Below, piece by piece: positions 52,395 to 59,724 of a DNA stretch of 59,724 nt (the first letter of the stretch is position 1; the number at the start of each line of letters is the position of its first letter). This DNA is from Acidobacteriota bacterium. GTDB lineage: Bacteria; Acidobacteriota; UBA4820; DSQY01. The translations under genes and the position numbers were made by a program. Location: assembly GCA_021813555.1 (NCBI GenBank), contig JAKAKG010000054.1:1-59724 (forward strand). Reading direction: 5' to 3'. The notes beneath the pieces are model-generated. The model searched no databases. It saw only the letters and a program-made list of their open reading frames with translations, and was not told where the DNA came from.

Positions 52395-54637
52395 TTCGGC
52401 GCCCAACGCCCGCCCTGGCGGGCCTGGCGTCGGCGATTTTCATCACCCTCGCGGCCCTGGCCGCCCCGTCCCCGCCGCCCAAGGTCGTAGTCCTGGGGTT
52501 TGACGGCGCCGATCCCACCCTCGTCCGCAAGTACATGGCCGAGGGCGTCATGCCCAACCTCACCAGGCTGGCGGCGCAGGGAACGTTCAAAAACCTGAAG
52601 GTCACCAACCCGCCTCAGACTCCCGTCTCTTGGGGCGCCTTCATGACGGGGCTGAATCCGGGAAAGAACCACGTCTTCGACTTTCTGGCGAGGGACGTAA
52701 AAACCTACAAGCCCTCCTTCGCCCTCATGGAGGAAGGCTCCAAACCCTTCCTCTTGGGAAGGTGGAACCGCTTGGCCCTTTCCGGGGCGGTCTTCCTTGC
52801 CGTCTTCATCCTGGCCTGGGGGGGCGCCCGGCTCCTGGGCAGACGAGGGCCCATGGTTCTGGCTTCGGCGGCGGCCGCGGGAGCGATCCTCGCTGCGGGC
52901 TCCTGGGGTACCGTGGGGCGTGACATCCCCTCGCGCGTGCCCCTGCCCATCAACCATCTGGTGGGTACGCCCTTTTGGGAGACGGCCGCGGCCGCGGGGA
53001 GGAAGTGCCTCGTTTTCCGCGTGCCCGACACCTTCCCGGCCAAGCCCTACCGCGAGGGGCGGCTTTTGGCGGGCCTGGGCGTCCCCGACATGCGAGGCCG
53101 CGTGGGCACGCCCTACATCTTCACGACGGACCCGTCCCTCACGGCCGGGAGCAACGAATTCTCCGTGGACATCGTGGCCCTTCCTCCTGGTGCTCCCCAG
53201 CCCGTGCATACCAAAATTCAAGGGCCCTTTAACAAGCCGTTTTACGAGTACGTGATCCAGGACGCCCCGGGCTGCGAAACGGACCCGGCCGTGGTGGAGA
53301 CCCTGAAGAAGCGCGCCGAGGAGAAGCTCAAGGCCGGCGGCGTCCCCGCCACCATCGACATCCCTCTCGCCCTGTCCTGGGACGCGGCCGCAGGGACCTG
53401 CACCTACGACGTGCAGGGCCACCGGAGCACCCTGAAAGTGGGCCAGTGGTCCGACTGGGTCGTCTTGGACTTCGCCTTCAACCGGCTTCTCCACCTCCAA
53501 GGCATGGTCCGGTTCTATCTTCTGGCCGTGAAACCTTCGGTGCGCCTGTACATGTCCCCTATCCACTTTCATCCGGAGGATCACGGCATCCCCATCTCCT
53601 ACCCGCCGGACTACGCGGAGAAGCTCCTGAAACGGTTCGGGTTTTACAAGACCATGGGCTGGGCCGAGGACACATGGACCATCTCCTCGGGCCTCGCGGA
53701 CGAGGCGCAATTTCTCTCGGATATGAACCAGACCGTGGACGCCTACGAGAAGATGATGAAGGGCCTCCTGAAGGACGGAGACTGGGACCTGTACGTGCAG
53801 GTCTACGAGTTCACGGACCGCACGGCCCACGTGCTCTGGCGCTACCTCGACCCCAAGCACCCCATGTACGACGCGGCCAAGGCGCCCACGTACCAGGAAG
53901 CCATGCGCAAGACCTACAAGCGCATGGACACCATCGTGGGCGAGGCCATGGATCTCATGCCCAAGGGGGCGGCGCTTATCGTCCTGTCGGACCACGGCTT
54001 CACGTCGTTCCGGCGCGCCGTGAACACGAACCGGTGGCTCATCGATCACGGTTACATGGTCCTTACGGCAGACACGGGCACTCTCACCCTTCAGGATCTT
54101 TTCGACGACAACAGGCTCCTCTTCAAGAACGTGGACTGGAGCAGGACCAAGGCCTATGCCCTGGGACTGGGCAACGTGTATATCAACTTGAAGGGCCGGG
54201 AGGCCCACGGCTGCGTCAACCCCGGCCCCGAGTACGACGCCCTCATGGCGCGGCTCAAAAAGGAACTCCCGGAGATGGTGGACCCGGACACGGGCGGCAA
54301 ACCCGTCTTCGCCGTCTACACCCGTGACGAGCTCTACAAGGGCTACGATCCCAACCTCACTCCCGACCTTCGGGTGGCCAATCCCCCCGGATACAGGGTT
54401 TCGTGGCAGACCTCCCTTGGGGGCGCTCCCGAGCGCCTCGTGGAACCCAACGACACGCCGTGGAGCGGGGATCACTGTTCGCTGGACCCCTCCTTCGTGC
54501 CGGGAGTCTTCTTTTGCAACCGGAAGGTGGACTTGAACCCGGACATGCTCGACATGGCTCCCACGATCCTGTCCCTCTCCGGGGTAAAACCGCCCGCCGA
54601 TCTCGAAGGTCGGCCGCTTCTGGAGGCCGCGCCGTGA
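52391..54637 (+). CDS. Membrane-associated alkaline phosphatase superfamily (type I phosphodiesterase) protein
   Basis: The 748-residue product has a signal peptide (LAGLASAIFITLAALAAP). The metal-binding strand VVVLGFDGADPTLVRKYMAEGVMPNLTRLA has Asp38. The nucleophile region NPPQTPVSWGAFMTGLNPGKNHVFDFLARD has Thr77 or Ser80 as candidate nucleophile. The later metal motif is ALIVLSDHGFTSF. Two hydrophobic segments (about 127-150 and 154-172) are inserted after the first motif, so the enzyme is probably tethered through an internal hairpin. The family hydrolyses phosphodiesters or transfers phospho-groups of lipids or nucleotides; the substrate is unknown. It starts in the purA stop (ATGA) and leads into the envC-like gene. 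Confidence 0.85.
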   Translation: MIRRPTPALAGLASAIFITLAALAAPSPPPKVVVLGFDGADPTLVRKYMAEGVMPNLTRLAAQGTFKNLKVTNPPQTPVSWGAFMTGLNPGKNHVFDFLARDVKTYKPSFALMEEGSKPFLLGRWNRLALSGAVFLAVFILAWGGARLLGRRGPMVLASAAAAGAILAAGSWGTVGRDIPSRVPLPINHLVGTPFWETAAAAGRKCLVFRVPDTFPAKPYREGRLLAGLGVPDMRGRVGTPYIFTTDPSLTAGSNEFSVDIVALPPGAPQPVHTKIQGPFNKPFYEYVIQDAPGCETDPAVVETLKKRAEEKLKAGGVPATIDIPLALSWDAAAGTCTYDVQGHRSTLKVGQWSDWVVLDFAFNRLLHLQGMVRFYLLAVKPSVRLYMSPIHFHPEDHGIPISYPPDYAEKLLKRFGFYKTMGWAEDTWTISSGLADEAQFLSDMNQTVDAYEKMMKGLLKDGDWDLYVQVYEFTDRTAHVLWRYLDPKHPMYDAAKAPTYQEAMRKTYKRMDTIVGEAMDLMPKGAALIVLSDHGFTSFRRAVNTNRWLIDHGYMVLTADTGTLTLQDLFDDNRLLFKNVDWSRTKAYALGLGNVYINLKGREAHGCVNPGPEYDALMARLKKELPEMVDPDTGGKPVFAVYTRDELYKGYDPNLTPDLRVANPPGYRVSWQTSLGGAPERLVEPNDTPWSGDHCSLDPSFVPGVFFCNRKVDLNPDMLDMAPTILSLSGVKPPADLEGRPLLEAAP

Positions 54638-55791
54638 AACTCCACCGGTCGGCGCTGGCGCTCGCCTTCCTGGGATCGCTGGCCACCCTCAGTCCCGCCC
54701 AGCAGCCCCCCAAGGACGACGCGGAGGCGGCCATCCGGAGGCTCGCGGGGCAGATCGCCGAGATCGCCGGCAAGCAGCAGGGCGTCCTGGACCGGATGGA
54801 CCTTTTGAAGCGGCGCCTCAGGCTTGACGAGATGATGCTGGCCCGCATGGAGAGCCAGCAGGCCCAGGCCGCGGCCGCCGTGGAGACAGCCACGGCCCGG
54901 TTGGCCGACCTTTCCCGGCAGGAAGAACGGGCGCGCCGATACCTTCGCCTGCGGATGCGCCAGGTGTACGCCCTCGGGGTCCTCCAGCAGTACCGCCTTC
55001 TCTTCGCGGTGAACTCCACCCAGGACCTTCGGTCGGCGGGCCTGTACCTGAGCGCGTTGGGGACCAGGGATGCAAAGGCATTCGGCCGCCTCTCCAACGT
55101 GCGCGCGGACCAAGCACGGCTTCAGAGCGACCTGGCCGCCTCTGAGGAAGCGTTACGGACGCGCGCCCTGGACACGCAGCGGGAGCGCCAAACTCTCCTG
55201 GCCGAGCAATCCCGCCAGAGCGCCCTCCTGGCTCGCCTCAGCCAAGAGCGGCAGACGGCCCAGCAGGGACTGGAGGAGACCCTTGCCGCCGCCAAGGCCA
55301 TGGACCGTTACGTGACGGATCTGGCTTTTCGAAGCCGCGTGGACCTCATGAGCAAAAACATGGCCCTGGCCCGCGGGCTTCTGCCCCGGCCCTGCGAAGG
55401 TACCGTCCTGCGGGGGTTCGGGGATTTCATCCATCCCAAGTTCAGGACCCGCGTCCCCCACCCGGGCCTCGACGTGGGCGCGCCTCTGGGCTCCCCCGTA
55501 AAAGCCGTCTTCGACGGGCAGGTAGAGTACGCGGGGTGGCTCTCTGGCTACGGCTACACGGTTATCTTGAGCCATCCGGGGGGGTTCTTCAGCATCTACG
55601 GGCACCTGGACCAGATATCCGCCACCAAGGGCGAGACGCTGGCCCAGGGGCAGGTCTTGGGGGCCGTGGGTGAAAACGCGGCCACGGGCACCACGGCCCT
55701 TTACTTCGAACTGCGCCAGGGGGCCAAGGCAGTGGATCCGGCCCTCTGGTTGAAAGGAGAAACGCATGCGGCCGATTCCAGCGCCCGTTAA
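54634..55791 (+). CDS. EnvC-like murein hydrolase activator (degenerate LytM/M23)
   Basis: The GTG at 54634 (TGGAGG seven bases upstream, overlapping the previous stop) gives 385 residues with a signal peptide (ALALAFLGSLATLSPAQQ). A long coiled coil (about 25-250, IRRLAGQIAEIAGKQQGVLDRMDLLKRRL...) precedes a LytM domain (HPGLDVGAPLGSPVKAVFDGQVEYAGWLSGYGYTVILSHPGG). The last zinc motif, HLHFE in active M23 enzymes, is replaced by ALYFELRQGAKAVDPALWL, very like E. coli EnvC (LYFEIRRQGQAV). It therefore probably activates cell-separation amidases rather than cutting murein itself. It is followed by S41-like and YibQ-like genes, as in many Proteobacteria. Confidence 0.9.
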   Translation: MKLHRSALALAFLGSLATLSPAQQPPKDDAEAAIRRLAGQIAEIAGKQQGVLDRMDLLKRRLRLDEMMLARMESQQAQAAAAVETATARLADLSRQEERARRYLRLRMRQVYALGVLQQYRLLFAVNSTQDLRSAGLYLSALGTRDAKAFGRLSNVRADQARLQSDLAASEEALRTRALDTQRERQTLLAEQSRQSALLARLSQERQTAQQGLEETLAAAKAMDRYVTDLAFRSRVDLMSKNMALARGLLPRPCEGTVLRGFGDFIHPKFRTRVPHPGLDVGAPLGSPVKAVFDGQVEYAGWLSGYGYTVILSHPGGFFSIYGHLDQISATKGETLAQGQVLGAVGENAATGTTALYFELRQGAKAVDPALWLKGETHAADSSAR

Positions 55792-56956
55792 ACGATCCGC
55801 CACGCTGGCCCTGATCCTGGCGGTTTTGGCCGCCGTGCCCGTCTTCGGGCAGAGCGCCGAGGCGAAGCCGCCTTTGGATGAGGCCTCCTGGTCCCTCTTC
55901 CAGCGCATTTTCGGCATGGTCCTGAAGGACTACGTGGACCCCAAGACTCCCGATGAGGTCATCCTGGGCGCCCTCAAGGGGGCCGCCTCCAGCGCGGGCC
56001 CCGAATGCGCCTACATCCCTCCCGATGAAGTGGCCGCCTACAGGGCGCTGGATAGGGCTCCCGCGGCCTTGCCCATTTACGTAACCAAGGAGAGCGATTT
56101 CGCCAAGGTGCTGGCCTCCTACCCCGGCCAAGATCTGTCCATCCACCCCGGTGACGCCCTCCGCTTCATCGGCGACCGCTCCACCTACGACCTCACCTAC
56201 CCCCAAGTGCTGGAGGCCATGCGCGGGACCCCGGGCGAAAAGGTCCGCTGCATCTTCATCAAACAGGAGTCGTGGCAATCCTATACGGTGACCCTGACCC
56301 GCCAAACCCCCGCGCCTCCCCGCTGGTTGCCTCTGGGCAACGGCTCCGGGGCTCTGGTTCTGCCCTGCCTCGAAGCTCCCCTGCCGCCGGAGGTGAGCAG
56401 GGCTCTGGCGGGAGCCAAGGGTCCCGTCGTGGTGGACCTCAGAGGGTGCGCCGCCGACGACGCGCGGGCGGCCCTGAGATGGGCAGGGGACCTGCTGGGC
56501 AAGGGACAGGGTCCCGCACGCAAGGGTTCCAAGGGGGTGGTCCACGACCCCCTGGCGGGCCCCGGTCTCCTGGCGGGAAAGGTTACACGGGTCTTGGTGA
56601 ACGACACGACGGCCCGCGGCGGTGAAGTACTGGCCCTCGCATTGGCGGGAGGCGGGGCCCTCCTGGCCGGCGGTCCCACCTTCGGCTGGGCCCCATACAG
56701 CCAGGACTTCCCATTGGAAAACGGCGGCCTCCTCAGGCTCAACACGGCTTACTTCCTCACTCCGCAGGGCGAAGCCCTCGACGGCCATCCCGTACCGCCG
56801 GCCATCCCGCTGGCCTTTGCCGAGGGCGCCAAGCCCGAGGAGATCTACCTCCAGACCCTCAAGGCCCAGCCGCCCGCACCTAGTCCCGTCATCGGGAAGG
56901 GGGACAAGGTCCAGCCAAATCCGGCGAGCGGCGGCCTCAAGGACCATGGGCGCTAA
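55766..56956 (+). CDS. Degenerate S41 (C-terminal processing) peptidase homologue
   Basis: The 396-residue product has a signal peptide (LALILAVLAAVPVFG). It shows the CtpA layout: an N-terminal helical part (LFQRIFGMVLKDYVDPKTPDEVILGALKGAASSAGPECAYI), a PDZ-like domain (GDALRFIGDRSTYDLTYPQVLEAMRGTPGEKVRCIFI) and the S41 core (VVVDLRG...VTRVLVNDTTARGGEVLALALAGGGALLAGGPTFGW). In active enzymes the Ser lies in GSASASE; here the same place reads DTTARGGE, and the catalytic Lys of GKG reads GWA. It is probably a non-catalytic scaffold. It overlaps the EnvC-like gene by 26 bases and the deacetylase gene by 11. Confidence 0.82.
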   Translation: MRPIPAPVKRSATLALILAVLAAVPVFGQSAEAKPPLDEASWSLFQRIFGMVLKDYVDPKTPDEVILGALKGAASSAGPECAYIPPDEVAAYRALDRAPAALPIYVTKESDFAKVLASYPGQDLSIHPGDALRFIGDRSTYDLTYPQVLEAMRGTPGEKVRCIFIKQESWQSYTVTLTRQTPAPPRWLPLGNGSGALVLPCLEAPLPPEVSRALAGAKGPVVVDLRGCAADDARAALRWAGDLLGKGQGPARKGSKGVVHDPLAGPGLLAGKVTRVLVNDTTARGGEVLALALAGGGALLAGGPTFGWAPYSQDFPLENGGLLRLNTAYFLTPQGEALDGHPVPPAIPLAFAEGAKPEEIYLQTLKAQPPAPSPVIGKGDKVQPNPASGGLKDHGR

Positions 56957-57923
56957 CAAGGCTTCCTTCAGGGGCAAAGGCAGGAGAGGCGCACGCCGGG
57001 GGCCGGACGTTCCGCTCTGGCTGGTGCTCGTTCTCCTTCTTGCCCTGATCTTCACCGCGTTTCTGAGGTGCCGGGTAACCCCAAAACCGGAGACCAAGGC
57101 CCCCGAGCGTCACGCGGCGAAAGAGCAGGCCCGGCAAGCGCCGAAACCCGCTCCCAAGAAGCGGGATCACCCCCAGGCGGAGCCCCCTCTGTGGCCTGAG
57201 AGCCCTCCCGGGGAGAAGGCCACCCCCGCGCCGCCCCGTCCCCTTCCCCGTGAGGGCGTACGCCGAATCTGCCTGGTCATCGACGACGTAGGCTACCGGC
57301 TGGATCTCGCCCAAACTGCCGCGGATAAACTCCCGAAGGAAACGACCTTCGCCGTCATTCCTTTCCTTCCCTATTCCGAGCCCTCCGCGACCCTCCTCCA
57401 TGACCGGGGGTTCGCCGTCATCCTTCACTGCCCCATGGAGCCAGAAGCTTCAGGCCAGTGGAAGACCACGCCGGGGACGCTCCTGGTGGGCATGCCCGGG
57501 GCCGAAATTGAGCGGATCCTAGACTCGGATCTGAAAGGGGTTCCTTTCGCGGAGGGAATGAACAACCACATGGGCTCCCTCGCCACCACGGACCGCCCGC
57601 TCATGGAGGCCGTCTGCTCGGCTCTCAAGGCGCGGGGGCTCTATTTCCTGGACAGCCGCACCTCGGCCCGCACGGTGGCCTATGACACGGCCAGGGCCGC
57701 CGGCGTCCCCGCGGCCTATCGGTCCGTCTTTCTTGACGACGTGGACGAAGATGGTGCTATCATCAAGCAGATTGACTCGTGGGCCGCACGGTCGGAGCGG
57801 GAGGGGTCACCGGTGGCCATCGGGCACTTGCGCCCTCGCACCATCGAAGCCTTGGCCTTCCGCCTGCCCTACTGGCGCTCCAAGGGGGTTCGAATCGTGG
57901 CGCTGCGTGAGGTGGTCCATTGA
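56946..57923 (+). CDS. Divergent polysaccharide deacetylase family protein (YibQ-like)
   Basis: The product has 325 residues from the ATG at 56946; the ORF-track start lies in the preceding gene. An N-terminal anchor (VPLWLVLVLLLALIFTAFLRC, about 22-42) and a Pro/Lys-rich linker (to about 100) precede the catalytic-fold domain. This has the family motifs ICLVIDDVGYRL, VILHCPMEP, FAEGMNNHMGSLAT and YFLDSRTSARTVAY. The family is a distant relative of NodB-type deacetylases and regularly follows envC and ctpA, so an envelope role is likely. Activity is unproven. It shares a start/stop overlap with the kinase gene. Confidence 0.9.
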   Translation: MGANKASFRGKGRRGARRGPDVPLWLVLVLLLALIFTAFLRCRVTPKPETKAPERHAAKEQARQAPKPAPKKRDHPQAEPPLWPESPPGEKATPAPPRPLPREGVRRICLVIDDVGYRLDLAQTAADKLPKETTFAVIPFLPYSEPSATLLHDRGFAVILHCPMEPEASGQWKTTPGTLLVGMPGAEIERILDSDLKGVPFAEGMNNHMGSLATTDRPLMEAVCSALKARGLYFLDSRTSARTVAYDTARAAGVPAAYRSVFLDDVDEDGAIIKQIDSWAARSEREGSPVAIGHLRPRTIEALAFRLPYWRSKGVRIVALREVVH

Positions 57924-59689
57924 CTGGCGAGCCGGGCCATGGGGGCATCCCGCCCAAGATCGGGAAGTATCAAGTCGCGAGCGTCCTGGGCCGCGGCGCC
58001 ATGGGAGTCGTGTACCTCGCCCGTGACCCCCTCATCGACCGGGACGTGGCCATCAAGACCATCGTCCTCCCCCAGGGGCTTGAAGAATTCCGGATCCGCG
58101 AGTTCAGGGAGCGGTTTCTGCGGGAGGCGCGCGCCGCTGGGCGCCTGAGCCATCCCGCCATCGTGACCATCTATGAAGCCGACGACGGCGCCGCCGGAGG
58201 TCCGCCCTTCATCGCCATGGAGTTCGTGGAGGGCCTGCCCTGGAATCACAAGATCCGCCAGCGCACCTTTCCGGACGCCGAGCCGGTTCTGGCCCTCGCC
58301 AGGGAAATCGCCTCCGCCCTCGACTACGCCCACCGGAACGGCGTCGTCCACCGGGACATCAAGCCGGCAAACATCGTCCAGACTCCCGACGGACACGTGA
58401 AGCTCATGGATTTCGGCATCGCCAAGGTTCCCACCTCGGAGCTGACCCGTGAGGGGCAGTTCCTGGGGACCCCCGCTTACATGTCCCCCGAGCAGATCAT
58501 GGGCAAACCCGTGGACGGCCGTTCGGATCTTTTTTCTTTAGGTACCGTCCTCTATGAGCTGCTGACGTGCCAGAAGCCCTTCCCCGGCGATGACATCACG
58601 ACCGTCACCTACAGCATCCTCCGCGAGGATCCCCGGCCTTCCCGATCCATCAACGCCGCCATCCCAGAGGACGTGGACCGGATCCTCTTCCACCTCATGG
58701 CCAAGGACCCGGACCAGCGTTACGCTTCCGCGCGCCAACTGGTGGAGGACGTGGACGCCTTCATGGCGGGCGCGGGGCTGCCCCACGCGGGGCAGGCGCC
58801 CGTGCCGTGGGTGGAGGCCAACACCGTCATGTCGGCGCCCCCCGTACCCGCCCCTCAGGCCGTCCCGACTCCCGCGCCGCCCGCACACGCTGCCAAGCCC
58901 CCGGCCGCCCCACCCATGCCCACCCGGGCGCAGGCGGACTCGCCCTCCGCCCCCGCCCCAAAGGGGCAGAAGGCGGCGGTCAAGGCGGACGTTCCGGCCC
59001 CGGCCCAAGGTTCAGCCGCGCCTTCCCCACGGGAGGAACCCGTGGCCAAGGGACCGGGGCTCAAGTCAGGATGGCTCCTGGGCGGACTGGGCCTTCTCGC
59101 TCTCCTGGCCTTGGGCGCCATGACGGCGGCCTTCTTCTGGTTCAGGTCCAGAAGCTCACCCGAGATCCCCTCGGCCGAGGTACCCGCCCAGCAGGCCTCC
59201 AACCCTCCGGCGGCCCTTCCCCAGGCTTCGGCCACGGCCCCCGCGGCCGCCGAGCCTCCGGTTCCCCTCCCGGCGCCCAAACCGAGGCCAAGACCCAAAC
59301 CGCCCGCACAGCCCCCCGCTCAGCCGCCCGCGGCTCCGATCCCACAGCCCGTGGCTCCGCCCATCGTGAAGCCCCCAGCTCTCGCCCCGGTCGCGTACTC
59401 TTTCACGTCCGGCACCAAGCGGGGCGAGTTTTGGATTCGCGTGGACGGAAAAGAGGTGGCGCACCAGTTCATTAATAGAAAGGGCTCCATCTTCGGGCAC
59501 GAGACCTTTTCGGGCACGTTCCAGGCCCCCGCGGGCGCCCACGTCGTAGAGTTCCAGATCAGGACGGACCTGCAGAATCTGAACGAGAAGCACTCCGAGA
59601 CGGCTACGTTTCTGGCGGGCCAAGCGAAAACGCTCAAGATCGTCATGACCAAATTCAACAAGGACCTGCGGTTTGAGTGGGGGGGGTAG
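57920..59689 (+). CDS. Transmembrane Ser/Thr protein kinase with Pro/Ala-rich linkers
   Basis: The 589-residue Hanks-type kinase probably starts at the TTG at 57920, overlapping the deacetylase stop (TTGA) with GAGGTGG upstream. The core is complete: GRGAMG, Lys46 (VAIKT), HRDIKPAN with Asp146, DFG Asp164 and GTPAYMSPEQIMGKPVDGRSDLFSLG. A Pro/Ala-rich linker (about 290-380) leads to one TM helix (about 384-410, LLGGLGLLALLALGAMTAAFFWF). A second Pro/Ala linker and a C-terminal sandwich-like domain follow (about 492-589, YSFTSGTKRGEFWIRVDGKEVAHQF...). The outer domain is not PEGA by its sequence. Placement after the murein cluster suggests control of cell-wall remodelling. Confidence 0.92.
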   Translation: MTGEPGHGGIPPKIGKYQVASVLGRGAMGVVYLARDPLIDRDVAIKTIVLPQGLEEFRIREFRERFLREARAAGRLSHPAIVTIYEADDGAAGGPPFIAMEFVEGLPWNHKIRQRTFPDAEPVLALAREIASALDYAHRNGVVHRDIKPANIVQTPDGHVKLMDFGIAKVPTSELTREGQFLGTPAYMSPEQIMGKPVDGRSDLFSLGTVLYELLTCQKPFPGDDITTVTYSILREDPRPSRSINAAIPEDVDRILFHLMAKDPDQRYASARQLVEDVDAFMAGAGLPHAGQAPVPWVEANTVMSAPPVPAPQAVPTPAPPAHAAKPPAAPPMPTRAQADSPSAPAPKGQKAAVKADVPAPAQGSAAPSPREEPVAKGPGLKSGWLLGGLGLLALLALGAMTAAFFWFRSRSSPEIPSAEVPAQQASNPPAALPQASATAPAAAEPPVPLPAPKPRPRPKPPAQPPAQPPAAPIPQPVAPPIVKPPALAPVAYSFTSGTKRGEFWIRVDGKEVAHQFINRKGSIFGHETFSGTFQAPAGAHVVEFQIRTDLQNLNEKHSETATFLAGQAKTLKIVMTKFNKDLRFEWGG

Positions 59690-59724
59690 CCGCCTCATCC
59701 TTCTGCTGCTTTTTCCGGCCCTCC
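59673..59724 (+). CDS. Possible start of a further exported protein, cut by window edge
   Basis: From a TTG at 59673, overlapping the kinase stop, the frame reads LSGGGSRLILLLLFPAL to the end of the window. That is a plausible signal-peptide start, and short overlaps are the rule in this operon. Only 17 codons are visible, so it is a weak call. Confidence 0.3.
   Translation, partial: MSGGGSRLILLLLFPAL

Noticed and set aside
52277-54475. 732-residue minus-strand ORF
   Set aside because: Antisense to purA and the alkaline-phosphatase-fold gene, whose motifs are unmistakable.
57885-57900. tRNA T-loop-like text GGTTCGAATC
   Set aside because: It lies in the deacetylase coding sequence and no cloverleaf can be built around it; no tRNA was found elsewhere by eye.

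Overview
The window is about 60 kb of gene-dense, GC-rich chromosomal DNA from a diderm (Gram-negative) bacterium. The mix of genes suggests an Acidobacteriota-like organism (for example Holophagae or a neighbouring class). That mix includes eukaryotic-like Ser/Thr kinases with PEGA domains, a giant SBBP/PKD secreted protein, an RND/TolC pump, a Hyb-type uptake hydrogenase and an envC-like/S41-like/YibQ cluster. The taxonomic call is an inference from gene content; no rRNA or tRNA gene was seen.

Layout. 1-2 kb: a lipoprotein cut by the window edge, a decayed REP-associated transposase (RAYT) and peptidase E. 2-7.7 kb: a 1689-residue secreted SBBP/PKD/FN3 protein whose stop overlaps the start of a macrodomain protein. 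8-11.8 kb: a stand-alone B12-binding mutase subunit, a crotonase-fold protein, CvpA, RmuC and a NifX-like protein. 12-14.8 kb: a MocR-type regulator behind a perfect palindrome, followed by a stand-alone class I aminotransferase and a terminator. 14.9-21.6 kb (minus): a TetR-TolC-MFP-RND efflux operon with a promoter and operator-like site. 21.8-28.1 kb (minus): a transmembrane kinase with PEGA repeats, an NHL-like propeller protein, a TPR/PEGA/PDZ-like scaffold, then selD. The selD gene is itself a selenoprotein gene with an in-frame UGA and a SECIS-like hairpin, so the ORF track broke it. 28.2-33.9 kb: a proteostasis block, clpB-htpX-htrA-grpE, with a REP-like element. 34.1-35.9 kb: a PQQ-propeller exported protein. 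36-42.2 kb (minus): the classic rimP-nusA-infB-rbfA-truB operon, preceded by a promoter that runs straight into an intrinsic terminator (likely attenuator). 42.3-43.9 kb: an epimerase fused to a helical domain. 43.9-49.9 kb (minus): hybO-hybA-hybB-hybC, a hydrogenase maturation protease and a small membrane protein. 50.1-59.7 kb: tpiA, purA, a membrane-associated alkaline-phosphatase-fold enzyme, an EnvC-like activator, a degenerate S41 peptidase, a YibQ-type deacetylase and a second Ser/Thr kinase, nearly all overlapping by a few bases.

The genes form several coherent modules: H2 oxidation coupled to the quinone pool, envelope stress and cell-wall remodelling under kinase control, multidrug efflux, and ribosome and translation maturation. 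Between them lie unusual intergenic spacers filled with short tandem units (7-8 nt), sometimes arranged as inverted pairs around a short core. The most notable items are the selenocysteine-containing SelD, the leader terminator of the rimP operon, the inverted low-complexity intergenic elements, and the kinase/PEGA/NHL cluster, which may be an undescribed envelope-sensing system.
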